NCBI GenBank assembly: GCA_905182995.1
Contig: CAJJDP010000034.1
Location: 310,001-374,000 of the forward strand
Direction of reading: 5' to 3'
Source of the DNA: Paramecium octaurelia
Taxonomy: Eukaryota > Ciliophora > Oligohymenophorea > Peniculida > Parameciidae
Length of the DNA: 64,000 nt
Every line of letters begins with the position of its first letter. The stretch's first letter is position 1. Positions 24,210-36,317 of the stretch are shown in pieces. Position numbers and translations under genes: made by a program. The notes beneath the pieces are model-generated. The model worked only from the letters and a program-made list of their open reading frames with translations. It ran no database searches and had not been told where the DNA came from.

Positions 24210-25085
24210 TGATATTTTATTTATTTGATGAAATCATATAATATCTTTAGTCTTTAATTGCCTAATTTATAATAATCACACACTTATTATTTATTTATCA
24301 CAAATAATTCGAGCAATGGGTGGTTGAAAATAAGACAATATTGACTAGTATCTAAGAGGACGCCAGTTATTTAAACAATTAGACATATGCAATTGGCAAT
24401 CTTAATACCTTATAATATAAATTCTTTTATTTTCAATAGTTGCACTATTAGTCTTTCTTTGTTATTAATATAACCACAAAAAATTGATCACAATTACTCA
24501 TACCAATATAGTTCTTTATTTAAATCTCATTGCATTCTCAAAACGAACAAATTTTTCATAATAATTATTTTTAATTGCTCATAAATATAAATAGCAATAT
24601 CTTTATGAGAATTCAATTCCTCAGGACAATTTCTCCTGATGGATAGGCTATTATATAAGTTTAATAAATTCATAGCAGCATAGAGGCTTAATAAATTCTA
24701 TCTAAAAAATAAAAGAATCAATGGAAAAGTACTATATAAGTTTAATATACTAAATCAAGATGATTGGACATCATAATTAGGTGAAAACTATATAGGGTGA
24801 ATTTTAGTATGGAGAATGCGATAGTTAGTTAGTTTTAATAAGAATTAATTTCGGAATTTTAGAGATCAAGTCTTAATTTTAATATTATGTATCGCCTCAC
24901 AATTTGTCGATTAAATTAATCTCAATGAATTAATTATTCAGCCGATAGAGATTCAAAGGGATGATTAACGATGAGTATTCGATCCAATGCAATGCAATAT
25001 GAATAATATATCTAACAAATTCTTATCTATGAGTTATTTGACAAAATATATATATATTAAATTTATAGTTATATTCGGCTTAAAA
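24210..25085. other. Intergenic, possible tiny ORF
   Basis: About 875 AT-rich bases between divergent genes. A 52-codon plus frame at 24605-24763 (MRIQFLRTISPDGQAIIQ...) looks faintly protein-like and contains two copies of a TATAAGTTTAATA motif, but I do not consider it supported. Nothing else noted. Confidence 0.4.
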
Positions 25086-25331
25086 ATGGGAATTTGCGGT
25101 AGCTCCACCATAAGATCACAGCCTAGTGATAAATTAATTGAAGAGAACAAAGGAAAGAATGGAAACTAAAGCTCATAATCTAAAACAGTTAGATTGTTTG
25201 ACTACAATCAAAATAAGATAGTTTAAGTGCCTGTGTTAAAACCAGCTACTTAGAATACTTTATATTTTAAGAGATAAGCGCAAAGTCCGAATAAAAATCA
25301 AGATACTGTGCAATAACTCACACAACCTTGA
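25086..25331 (+). CDS. Small acylation-motif protein MGICGSS, 81 aa
   Basis: Short frame starting MGICGSSTIRSQPSDK and ending QDTVQQLTQP at TGA 25329-25331. Gly2 with Ser6 fits an N-myristoylation site, and Cys4 beside it would be a palmitoylation site, so membrane attachment through a dual lipid is likely. The rest is hydrophilic and Gln/Asn/Lys-rich, without domains (SKTVRLFDYNQNKIVQVPV in the middle). Another ATG in the same frame 99 bases upstream would bury the lipid motif, so I choose the inner start. It ends 95 bases from the 3' end of the CFAP69-like gene. Function unknown. Confidence 0.6.
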
Positions 25332-25426
25332 AAATGTGAATTAGTCATATAAATATATGAATACTGTTATTTAGTTCAAGTAATTGGAATCTGTAGATAT
25401 AAAATAACATTTAATATGAATATCGT

Positions 25427-28091
25427 TCATTTAGTTAACTTGTTACTTCTAATAATATCGTAAAATTTGGTTAGTTCTTCTTCTTGGACTTTTCTGAACT
25501 CTCTTGCAATCTAAAGTTATAATAAAAAGTGATACAAGTCCTTAAGTATTCATGCAGTTCATTACAAGTTCTTCAGATTCTTCAATGGAAGTCATCAGCC
25601 AATGATAATCATCTGAAGTAGGCTTGATTTTATCTTATTCAAGATCATACTTGATTTCTCTCCAGATTTCTCCTATTTTAAAATGAGGATACAATTGTAT
25701 AACTTCAACCATCTACTTCTCATTCGGTAGCAATTCATTCTTATCAAATCCTGTTCTATACAATATAGCAAACACAATTGCTCTTAAATCGTATTCAGCT
25801 GATTTTTCAGTTATCCTTCTTACTAAATAAGCTTCACTTCCAACATCTGATTCCAAATCCTCCTATTGGATTCTAAGCGATTTCATTTGTTTTGATTTCT
25901 GATCTCCCTGTTGATTGGGTGTTCTAAGACTGGGATCATTTTGTGGATTCAAAGGTCTGAGCTTGTTGGTGACAATGCCATCAGAATATTTGACTCCATA
26001 TCTTTGATCTTCTGCGACATAAATCTTGACCAGTAACTATGTACTGTTGATCATAGTTTTAGGAGAGTTCCAATCACAAAAGTATGGAATGGCCTTAGGA
26101 TTTTCCATCAAGTAACTTAAACAAGATAGAGTAAGTTTCTTATGCATATCATCACAAGTTTCCAGGAATTCCAACAATACATAGAGACCTTCAGAATCCA
26201 AAAAGATGGCTTCAGATTTTCTATTGCCTAGGATAGTGTTCCATAAGCAATCGAGAACACTAACTGCATAGAGAGCATATCTTGCACTTGTACCTAAATT
26301 AGGATTCTTTAATGCGTTAACCATTAATTCAACAGCACCCTTTTATCTAAATAACTTCTTATTTTTATTGCACTCCTTACACAAATTGGATATAATGGAG
26401 AAACACAACTCCTTTATTTTTAATGGATTATCATTGTCATTTTCATTTTACAAGAATTCAATAAGATTATCCATCACACCCTCATCGCAAATTTTGATTT
26501 TGTAATTCTATTCAAATTCTGAAGCATTATTAAAGGCCTTCAAACATCTTTCCTTGTGATCCAATTCTTGAGTGTTTGTGAGAAACTTGGTTAGACAAAA
26601 CAGACCATTCTTTTCATAAAAACTAGTTGAAAAATATTTTCATTTATTACTCATCTTTTAAATATACAATTGCATTTCCCAATATTCCTAAACAATGTAA
26701 TTATATTTCTTTTTTCTATGGAGGAGACCATCTATTAACTGCATAACTATTCGCAAGTGGATCTATGTATAATAATAGAGTGATAATGAAAGGCGACTCC
26801 TTAACAGCCTCTAAGACAGCTTAATTGCCCGATTAAACAGCTGTTAAAATTCCACTCCAAATCAATTTCTTAAATTCTAAATCTTCGCTAGTGGTACCAA
26901 AGAATGCTTTTAACTAATTAGTTCTGATTGGTTCATTGTAGAACGTGACCTCATCAATCGTTGCATAGAATAGCAAGACTTCTAGGAAATTGGTCTATGA
27001 TTAAATGGTATGAGCTTGAGGCTTATCAACAAAATATTGTAATGCCTTAAATAGTAGAATTCTAATTTTACCTTCTCATCTCTCATTAAATAGTTTAATA
27101 AGATCAAGATTTCATTTCTTAAACATTTGTCTTCCAATTTATATCCCTATTTCATAATATTTTCGAATAGCTTCTTCAATCCTGATATGATGTCTTCCAC
27201 TGCAAATAATTTGATTGATGCCACTCCAACAGCCTATTAATTTGATAATCTTATATACTTCAATTGTGTTCCAAATAATCTCGAAGCATGATTTCACAAT
27301 GTAGGATCTAAAATCTTCGCATTCAAATATCACATAAACTATATCCTTTAGAATGCCAAAATTTGAAAATTTAGCTGCTAAATCTCTATAGAGAATGCAA
27401 CTGGAAATCAATTCAAGTAAGGGCAATAAATATTCATACTGTTTTGAGTAATGCTGCATAGTAAAGATGATGTTCTCAATCAAATTAGATTAATTCAACG
27501 CCCTTAGATTCTATTGATATTCAGATATATAATTACTCTTGTTCCATTCTTCAAGAGATGTTGCAAGGGTGACAATTCTGTTTATTTCTTTTATTGCTCA
27601 AATGAAGCTTCCTCTTTCATTATCTCGCTAATTCCTTCTTCTGCAAAACATTTCAAAAACTTGATTACTGGCATTCGTAATTCAGGCTATTGACTCCCTG
27701 ATTCTTATTGAGGACTATAGAGAACAGGTTTCAAAGTATCAAGGAATTCGCTTAATTTCGGAACAAATTTCAACTAATCTGAGGTTCTTAATTTGATGAA
27801 TGGAACAGAGGCAGTTTCGCAAATTTTTTAGATGGCTGGTTACATCAATGCATTGTTTTCAGCAATTGATAATCTCAATATCTCAATCAATTCTTGAATC
27901 TCCTCCAATAAAAACCCTCCTGATCTTTGTCTACAGAATCTTACAATGGCTTCACTCTTTCGATCAGTCAATTATTCAGTATAAGGGGAATGAAACATTT
28001 CCAGCACTTAATGAATAGACAGGCTTTCTTTTTGAGGTGGTGAAACCTCCTTTAAGGATCTACTCAAACCAAGTTTAGCGTGTGTACTCAT
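25427..28091 (-). CDS. CFAP69: CFAP69-like ciliary armadillo protein
   Basis: Start MSTHAKLGLSRSLKEVS, stop TGA 25427-25429, roughly 860 aa. All-helical armadillo-type segments are visible: LRLSIAENNALMQPAIQKI, VPFIKLRTSDQLKFVPKLS, FLKCFAEEGISEIMKEEAS, LLELISSCILYRDLAAKF, SCFEIIWNTIEVYKIIKL and LTLSCLSYLMENPKAIPYF. Their order and wording resemble the CFAP69 family of central-apparatus proteins, including the conserved idea of a repeat ending in a WN motif. A 25-nt intron sits close to the 3' end; removing it gives the final LIAREFRKVQEEELTKFYD and the stop. Further introns lie around 26330-26700 and 27060. In cilia CFAP69 binds the central pair C1b projection. The assignment rests on rememb­ered family features rather than an alignment. 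Confidence 0.6.
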
Positions 28092-28709
28092 TGGAAAATT
28101 ATCTTTATTATATTTTATTTATACTCTCACGATGCATGCTTTTATAAAAATGACATTATGCAATACAGATAAAGTAATGGATATTGGTGAGTAAAATAAT
28201 TTGAATATTTTTGATCATTGCATGATGAAATGGAATCTAATAATCTTGATAGGATTTATATTAAAAGAGGGTTAAATTAGGATATAAGAGAAGAAGCCAA
28301 GTAAGAAAATTGTGATAATCAACTGTGTTGGTAGATTTATCATCGGAATTTAAGTCTAACTTGATTTATGAAGTTGAAAAAGTATTTTACTAAAAATCCC
28401 ATTTTTATAAATCGACACTTCTTAGGATTTCTACATCTAAAAAGTATACAAATTTAATAGATATTATTCGAAAAATGATGAAGAAAACTTAAGAGTGAAA
28501 TAACTGAGCATTTTTGAATTATTATTAAAAAGTGATTATGACATGCAAATGGATTCATCCAAAAAGAGAATTACTCTTGTATCAATTATTTCTAGATATG
28601 ATAGATGATTCAATTAGAAAAGTAAAAATGTTAACATTTAACCTATAAATTTAACCTTTTTTAATTGCCTAACAATATACATAATATATGTAATATACAA
28701 TATTATTAT
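28092..28709. other. Intergenic
   Basis: About 620 AT-rich bases between the CFAP69-like start and the TRAP1-type 3' end. No gene seen. Confidence 0.5.
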
Positions 28710-30906
28710 TCATTTTTTATTTTTTTTAACAACTTAAGGATTGCCATCGCTATCGATGATAATTTCTGTTTCCAAATCATCTTTCTTGGAATCCTTTTAT
28801 TTAACAGCCTCTTCTCTATATGCTCCCACTTCTTCAACGATGGGTGTATTACTATTATAGGATTGTATGTATACATTTCAGATGTTAATAACACATTTAA
28901 GATCTTGTGTTATCTTTCCACAACATCCTTTGGGTCTCTTAACAATCCAGAAGATAAGAGACAACCATCCAAAATTTATTTGCTTGCTAATGATGCAATA
29001 ACTCTATTAGATTTTCTGACTTTATTTAAGTTAACAATGATTGGATTTTATACGTTAATTTCTAGAGTTAAGTTTTTCAAATCATCCTAGAAATATATAT
29101 AAATAATAGAATACAGTAGATTATCCCATAGCATGCATGACTTGTCTCATTCCTGATGAAATTGCAGATACTATGATAGCAGGAGAAGTCTTTAATCTTT
29201 TTGAGATTTGGACTTAAGAGATAATGGGATTCAATTCATTCTTTAACCATAGACAGAATGGTGTGATTTCATCATTAGGTATTGTTGTTTCAACATTAGT
29301 TTCCTCCTTTTTTTCATTTTCTTCAGTTGATTTTTAAGCAACCTTGTCAACTTCAGCTTAATCACTTTCAATATTAACGAATTTTTTTGATGAATATTCA
29401 TTTATTTATTTGAATACTACTTCATCCATATGATTCATAGTCAAAATGACTGGAATTTCTGAATTAGCAAAAGGTTCCATATATGGGGATGTTAGAGCTT
29501 ATTGTCTTGTGGGGGCAAGATAATAATAGATATTGTTGATGCCTTGAGGTAATTTAGAAATGTAATCATCCAAAGAAATGAAGTCTTCAGATTTGTTTGT
29601 TTAGAATCTCAATAACTTGGTCATAGCGTTTCTATGTTCATCATCCATAGCAACTCCTTCTTTAATGAAGTTCTAAAAGTCTTAATACCATGCAAGGTAA
29701 TTGGCAGGATCTCTGAGAGCTTCTGATTCGATTTCTTTGATAATTCTTTTGGCAACCACAGATTTGAGTTTAGCAATCAAGGCCGTATCTTGATAGCCCT
29801 CTCTTGAGATATTTAAGGGGAGATCTTCGCAATCCACAACTCCTTTGACAAACCTAAGGAAATGTGGTAGGAGTTCTCTGCAGTTCTTCTTAATCAATAT
29901 CTTCTTACAATAAAGACTGATATCGAATTCTTCCATTTACATACCGTATCTAGAAATAACAATTAAAAAAGTACTTCTCCATATGTGTTTATGGAATGTA
30001 CAACAAGGCTTTGATTGAAAGAGGAGCATCTGTAGAATAATGAAGTTTATATTTGTAAGCAAGTTTAGAATTCGAAATGTATTCATAGAATTTATTATAG
30101 TCTTCTGGAGTGATTTCATTCTTGTTCCTCACCCAAATGGCAGATACTATGTTCTGTCTTTCTCCATTCACAACGATTGGATAATTGATGAAATTAGAGT
30201 ATCTCTAAATAGTCTTAAGCACTTCAGTCTTCTTGCTGAATATAGCTTAATCTGGTTTGAGATGGATGGTTATTTTAGTTCCTCTTCCTTGGAAATAATC
30301 CTTGGCTTCTGAAATTTCAAATGTCCCTGTTCCATCTGATACCCAAACATAGGTCTTTTCTGATCTATCACTTTTACTCACAACTTCGACAGTGTCTCCT
30401 ACAATAAATGAGGAATAGAATCCAACACCAAATTGACCTATGATCTTGTCATTCATTTATGCTCCGACTTGCTCTAAGAATTACTTTGACCCACTTCTTG
30501 CAATTGTACCAAGATTGTCAATCATTTCTTATTTTGTCATACCTATACCAGAGTCCTTTTGAATAGTACATACTCAACATACTTCTATTGTGATTGTTCT
30601 CTTTTATTCATCTAATTCAATCTTTATTTCTAGATCTGATGGAACTTACTCGCCCTTTTAAGTTGCCAAGAATCTTTGTTTTTCCAAGGCATCTGAGGCA
30701 TTGGAAAGCAATTCCCTTAAGAAAACATCCTTATCAGTGTAGATGGACTTGGCAACTATGTCAAGCAATTTCTTGGTTTCTGCCTTGAATTCATGCTTTT
30801 CTTATTTAGCTGAACAAAATCTAAAGACTAATCGATTGTTTGTGCTAAATAGCTTAGATTGTCTTAATAGATAGTTGGAAGAGAGACGGATGAGTCCTTT
30901 TTTCAT
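28710..30906 (-). CDS. TRAP1: TRAP1-type mitochondrial HSP90 chaperone
   Basis: Start [20 protein letters not shown], a basic, hydroxylated leader fitting mitochondrial import. The ATPase domain follows: [59 protein letters not shown] and [15 protein letters not shown]. The middle domain shows [42 protein letters not shown] and NISREG. The C-terminal part has [27 protein letters not shown] and [26 protein letters not shown] and the overall segment order match TRAP1 rather than cytosolic or ER HSP90; no ER retention tail or MEEVD is present. A 23-nt intron near the 3' end joins to a charged tail ([12 protein letters not shown] ... VVKKNKK) before TGA 28710-28712; several other introns occur. 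Confidence 0.9.
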
Positions 30907-30974
30907 AAATTAAAATTATTTGTGGTAAAGACATATAACTGTGGGTTTAAAAATGAAATGAAATATTTAGAAGC

Positions 30975-31976
30975 TCATAATTTAATTTTCTCTTTGATTT
31001 CATTTTTCTTCTCAAAAACTATTCCACCATACTTCTTCCTATAAATAAATAGCTTTTTATAGTCTTTTGAATTTATCAATCGATGTGCCTAGAAATTCGA
31101 CTTGAAATAATTCTTATCCTTAACCCAACTGTTGTTTTCATATTTGTAGCACTCTATTTCCAAACTAGGCATTTAAACCATAACAATAGATCCCATAAAC
31201 AAACATTATTGAGGCTCTTTAGTGAAAATCCCTGACACTATCTACTTCTCTAATTGGAAATGCAATGAATCATCCATCTTGTACATAAATAAATCATAAA
31301 TCGTAATTATTATTAATCTGTTCTTGAAGAATTGCATAAAGAATTCCTACTCTGCCTTTATACTCTGATACTTAACCCACAATTAGTTGATTTTCTTTAT
31401 AAACACAACATGCTATTTGGACTTTGCAGCAATCACACTTTCATTCTCATGAAAATAAGCTATTGTGGATTCCAAAGGCACAGATTACATTCGAGCGAGT
31501 TTGCTTTAAGTATGATTGTAATCCCAAATTTATAAGGTCCTGACATGGTCGACCATGAGCATGCTTCCGCTTAAATTTATCGACAGAAACTTGTTACGAG
31601 AATACAGTTTAAGACTCTATTGAAATGTCCAATTGCACTTGTGTCCTCTCTTCCAAATCTGTATTTTCAACTCATATCTCTGATCAACTTGAGAAAAGAA
31701 GAACTTATGACCGTTCCCATTTAATTGTAAGCCATAATCTTCCTATTAGGTTATTGAAGTTTAGGGGATCACTTTCAATGATGAGGTCCATTGCCATTCC
31801 TTCCCATCCACCAAAGAAAAAGTAAATATTTCTCCATTGCAAAATACCAATACAATCTGACCTTAATAATCAGTGGCTAATAAAACCTATCATAATGTAT
31901 ATATTAACACATTTCCAAAGTATTGGCATATTTGCTGCTTATTGATGAAATTATTTTAAAACAGGGATTCATCCAT
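30975..31976 (-). CDS. Beta-propeller-like protein, about 325 aa
   Basis: Start MDESLFQNNFINKQQICQ; then, after a 24-nt intron at 31887-31910 whose 5' end is GTG, NVLLATDYQGQIVLVFCNG. Blade-like segments follow: EIFTFSLVDGKEW, KIQIWKRGHKCNWTF, NLSGSMLMVDHVRTLQIWD, TIAYFHENESVIAAKSKQ and LIIITIYDLFMYKMDD. The tail is basic (YRKKYGGIVFEKKNEIKEK), with TGA 30975-30977. Weak WD40-type propeller; no specific family recognised. Its start codon is 23 bp from the start of the plus-strand RPA-like gene, and it ends 68 bases before the TRAP1-type start. Confidence 0.7.
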
Positions 31977-31999
31977 TTATTTTAAATAAAATAATCTCT

Positions 32000-32618
32000 A
32001 TGGGAAACATCATTCAAAATGATCAATTCAAAAAAGGACTCTAGGAATTGCTTTAAAACAAGAAGTTCAAGAGAACTCTCAAAATTATTTACAAGGAAAA
32101 CAAAAACCAAATATTAAGTGTGCAATCATGCCAAATATTTGACAACGAATTCTCTATTGAACAACGTTTGGAGCAGAGAAAAGGAATGCATTTCATTTTC
32201 GAACACAATTGCAAAATCCTCTTGGATGTTACAGAAAGACAAAGATATTTTGATTCTTGCACTATATGCAATAAAAAGTTAAAATTTGATCGTAATCTGA
32301 ATTTTTGTTCCATTTGCAAATAAGAAACCACATTTCAACTTGCTTACTGTCTTGCGGTTAAAATCATAGATCAGATTTCGGAAGATAATTAAGCTACTTA
32401 TAGAGCAATCATGTTTGAAGAAGCAGCCAAATATTTGGGTATCGATGCTTATTATACTTTTAGGTATTTCAGCTAAAGATTTCTCCAATATGAGTCTAGA
32501 CTCTCAAAACAATTATTTCATAAACATAAATGAACAGAAATCCCACATTGTACACTCACTTACATTGGAATCCAATCCAAATAAAAAAAATTTAGTCATT
32601 CAGAGAATTTTAGCTTGA
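32000..32618 (+). CDS. Stand-alone RPA1 C-domain-like zinc protein, 197 aa
   Basis: Start MGNIIQNDQFKKGLQELL. A 25-nt intron at 32439-32463 restores the frame; stop TGA 32616-32618. A four-Cys zinc site sits in the middle: CTICNKKLKFDRNLNFCSIC, i.e. C-x2-C ... C-x2-C. After it come LAYCLAVKIIDQISEDNQ, FEEAAKYLGISAKDFSNMS and KSHIVHSLTLESNPNKK. This order (zinc ribbon inside an OB strand set, then a helix with a LG motif, then strands) resembles the third DNA-binding domain of the large RPA subunit. A full RPA1 is over 500 aa; here only the C domain is encoded, so this is a small paralog. In ciliates, RPA1-like proteins work in replication or at telomeres; which applies here is unknown. Confidence 0.6.
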
Positions 32619-32744
32619 ACAAATCTAATGATGATGGATCTACCATAAGAATTTGAATATTAATATAATCAAATAATGTTATTTTTATATTATTATGTAA
32701 AATGATATTAATTTTACAACAGTCTTATATTAAATGTTATAAAA

Positions 32745-33979
32745 TCATGCTTTAGCAATTCTTCCATTTAAGAAATCTAAGAATGGTGGAGTTTGTACCA
32801 CTTACAATGCTTTAGCTAAGACTGCTAATTCTTATTAGACAGATGACTAATGGATTATAATATATAAATTTACCACAATATCATCATGAATCTTAAGGTT
32901 GGCTGAATAATTATTGTTTTCAGTTCTTAATCTATCTTAATAAGCTTTAAGATCAGCTTCTCTAGTTGAGATCAGAGTTTCAACATCAGAGATTCTAACT
33001 AGAAAGTATGATAAGATGATATATTACCTGTTTTATCTTCTCTTTCTTAATAGAAATCAGCATACTATTGATCAAATACTGCCTTTTCAGCTGTCAACTA
33101 TTGTCTTCTTAATTCATCTTATTATTTTTGACTATCTTCATCTTTATAAGCTTTAGTTAAAGCATCAAAGATATTCAATCTTAAACTGTTTAAGAAATCA
33201 CACATTTCCTTTAAAACTTATCTATCTTTGAAGTTGAATCCTTCAGTCAAATTAGTCAATGCTTAGATGAATGATGAATATTAATGACCAAAATTCTCAG
33301 TATTGGCTTTGACTTATCTTAAAGCTTTATTGACTTTGTGTTTCTATTCATCAGATACTTCAATGAAAGCAGCTCTTACTTCTCCACTTTTGAATAGATC
33401 TGTCAATAAATCTAATGCTTCATCAATATTTCTTAAAGCATCTGTAAATTCAGTTGTAGTCAAAACAAATGAATCATGTTAAGTGTTTCTAGCAGCTTCA
33501 GCTTCTTTGAATGATTAAGCATTATCTGTTTATTTGGCTTTGAGTCCTAATAAGATCTATAATTTGAATGTAATTATATAATACATCATCTAATTCATGA
33601 AGTCTTGGTATCAATTCAGAATTCAATACTTTCTTTTCTCTATTGATATCAAATTCAGCTTAATTAGCTTATGAACTAAGTGAAATAACTTTAGCATTGT
33701 GTTCACTTTCAACAACTTCCCATTGTGTATTTTCCAAATTCAATCTCTCCTCAATTTGACGACCAAAGGCTTTGACTCCTTCTACTAATGAATCCACAGC
33801 TCCAGTAACTCTCATTGTAACCTCAGCCAAATCAATAACCATATGTCCAATCTTTGATTATGTTAATTCATCTATTGAAGATTACAGACCTGGATTAACA
33901 TATGAATCCATTACACCTTAATTACTTTATTAGTTAAATCATTAATATCTTACTTTGTAACCGTAGTTGCTGAAACTAA
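32745..33979 (-). repeat. Inverted duplicate segment, arm 1 (1,235 bp)
   Basis: Matches 58661-59895 in opposite orientation without any indel. By eye I find five base differences: two in introns and three synonymous in codons. Similarity starts abruptly inside the signal peptide codons and ends at the stop codon. Confidence 0.9.
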
Positions 33980-34015
33980 GTACAATAACAACACTGCACT
34001 ATATAATCTTTTCAT
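32745..34015 (-). CDS. Trichocyst matrix protein precursor, copy 1 (385 aa)
   Basis: Start MKRLYSAVLLLYLVSATTVT, a signal peptide; stop TGA 32745-32747 after DFLNGRIAKA. Four introns of 29, 28, 29 and 27 nt. The mature part is acidic and heptad-like, built for coiled coils: SSIDELTQSKIGHMVIDLA, RQIEERLNLENTQWEVVES, ANQAEFDINREKKVLNSEL, FTDALRNIDEALDLLTDLF, QQLTAEKAVFDQQYADF and SDVETLISTREADLKAYQD. This is the trichocyst matrix protein pattern: secretory precursors stored as a crystalline core and expelled on exocytosis. The sequence from codon 13 to the stop is nearly the same as copy 2 at 58622-59895. Confidence 0.85.
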
Positions 34016-35302
34016 TTAATTCGTTTTTGTAATTAATGATTAAATAAATTTTCATAAACACAACTTTCTTTTATTTCAAAATACTCTCGGTAATTTTGAT
34101 TTAATCTATTTTCCTATATTATACTTATTGCTAATTTTGGATTACATTTATCATGTAAGCTCTCTTTGCTAATACATACTTCTTGTGGTCAAAATTGCTG
34201 TTAAAATTGATACTTAGTGCACAAAACACCACATTTTGAATTGAAAAGTTTGAATAATTTTAGAAATAAGTTGAAAACTTATGGAGTTTTATTATGCTTA
34301 TATTCAACAATAATAAAATGCATAATTTATTTCAATTTAATGTAAAATTACATAACTGATAGAGTTAATATATTATTGAAGAATTGTAATTAATATTTAA
34401 AATATTTGGTGTTAAGTCTCAATCTTATGGTATCATAAACTAATTAATTTGTTTAAATATTGTAAAGGCTGATAATTTCTTTGTGACCTTTTAGAAGAAT
34501 CCTTAGATTGTCCTTTTTTTAAATTGTTTGATTAAGCAAGAGTTATCGTACTTTCAAATTTTGTGTTTACATTTATGAACAATAAAACATTGTATTTAAA
34601 CAATGCTTAAATTTCGAGAATATACAATAATATAATTAGAAAATAATAAAATCAAAACAGAAAAATAGCATTCAGTAAAATTTGAGAGATAAAGACAATC
34701 TCCATATTATGAATCACTAATTTCCATCGTCACTCATTATTCCAAATTCTTTATAAAAAATTCAATAGAAAAAATCCTCATCCCCTTTAAAGAGGATATT
34801 ATGATGATGAACATGACCTATGAAATAAAAGAATGCGTAATTTCCTTTACAACTTTTGCTAGATGTAACAGTAAAAAAAATAATTTGGAATTGTTTATGA
34901 GTAATCATTCTATCTCAATAATGTTAATTGTAAGGATAGAAGCTCATGAAAAAGTATTTTATTTATCACTAATTTGCTTATTGAATTATTTTTACCCCTA
35001 ATATATATTACAGAATAAAACATGCTTTTCAGATCCTTTTGAATTCGATTTGGATTGAATTCAATTGTATTCGATTTCTTCATTTGAAGTTTAGTCTTAA
35101 AAATTGAACCCTTATGTATTATTTTACGTCAATTTATATTATAGATAATGGAAAGAATTTAAGATACATTTGAGATATAATATTTATGATACATAAATTA
35201 AGTATTGAAAAAATTGTAATAGATTTTTCATAAGGCCGAAAAATTGTTGGAGTAATTTGATAATAACAAAGTTTATAAAAATAATATAATATAATTATAA
35301 TA
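34016..35302. other. Intergenic
   Basis: About 1.3 kb between divergent genes, very AT-rich. A frame at 34801-35001 is hydrophobic and unconvincing. Nothing else recognised. Confidence 0.5.
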
Positions 35303-36317
35303 ATGTTCATTAATTTAGAAAAGGATTTAAAGGGCTTACAAAAAAAGAGTTAGGAGTATCAAGAAATCACACAAAAATATCTGGTGGCTGATTCTGGAGT
35401 GAGAGTGATGAATGATGCATTTAAATAAATCTTGAATAAGAAAAAAAGTAATTTGCAATGATATAAACAAGGCAAGCAATTTTTTTGTAAGAATTGTCCA
35501 AAGAAGTTCTTATCTTTTCCTGCATTGAAAGAGCATGCAAAAAAGAATCATGGGTTTTAGCCACTCCAAAATGGTGAAGCTAGAAAGAGAGGGAGACCCA
35601 GGAGAGATGTAATTAAGCCAAGCGATCAATTTATTGAGTGGGAGAAAAATCAAGGATAACAATAACCAAAACCTAAGAGACCATCCTCTCTGATCACATT
35701 AAGATTGGAGTCAATTAAGGAGTTAGGCTTTGGAGGATTTTTGCGAGTACATAGTAAAAATTAAATTAGGCACCTAATTTATAATCATATCCATCAATAA
35801 AGGATTCCATAACAAGTTTAATAAATAAATTAGAGCCACAATTAGAGGAGAATTACATTTTGATAGGACTCGAGGAGATGAATAAATATTATGAGGAGGA
35901 TCAGGAATTTTATTTGGAGAAGAATTATAACGTTAGTTAATTATTGGTTTCATTTTTAATAAATTTGACAATGTAAGTAAATGATGAATTGTTGAGAGTG
36001 TTCATCACTTTTACAAAAGCAATTTATTTTTTCATCGACAATTTTGCTAGAGACATTTTATTTAAGTAGTTGTCTCCAGAGGAATATGGGGTAATTTAAT
36101 ATTCTATTAGTAGTTGATTCCACCAATATGTCCGAATAAGAAATTTCATGAGTTGATGACAATATAAACATTCCCATTGATATTGAATGATTTCTTGGAG
36201 TTTTTGCCAAACTTTTAGGAGGCATTTCCATTGCCTTTTGCATCAAGAGTGTTGAAGGAGATCTGCGATTGGAGCACAGCGGAATGTAATGGATTTAAAG
36301 TGTATTTTAATCTTTGA
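35303..36317 (+). CDS. C2H2 zinc-finger protein, 315 aa
   Basis: Start MFINLEKDLKGLQKKSQEY; stop TGA 36315-36317. One C2H2 finger near residue 60: FFCKNCPKKFLSFPALKEHA followed by KKNHG, i.e. C-x2-C-x12-H-x4-H. Directly after it comes a basic AT-hook-like block (ARKRGRPRRD), suggesting DNA binding. The C-terminal two thirds are helical and acidic: LINKLEPQLEENYILIGLE, LRVFITFTKAIYFFIDNFA, FPLILNDFLEFLPNFQEAF and VLKEICDWSTAECNGFKVY. Introns of 24, 23 and 20 nt are placed; with them the total is exactly 316 codons. A nuclear, DNA-associated role is an inference from the finger plus AT-hook. The 3' end is 28 bp from that of the convergent kinase gene. Confidence 0.78.

Noticed and set aside
24987-25085. 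Upstream in-frame ATG for the MGICGSS protein
   Set aside because: It adds a hydrophobic stretch without family support and would hide the acylation motif; the inner ATG is the better start.
28665-29090. 141-aa plus-strand ORF
   Set aside because: It is the reverse complement of the 3' part of the TRAP1-type gene, where minus-strand translation gives a coherent chaperone C-terminus.
34801-35001. 66-aa plus ORF in the spacer
   Set aside because: Low-complexity, hydrophobic, no sign of introns or homology; not distinguishable from chance.
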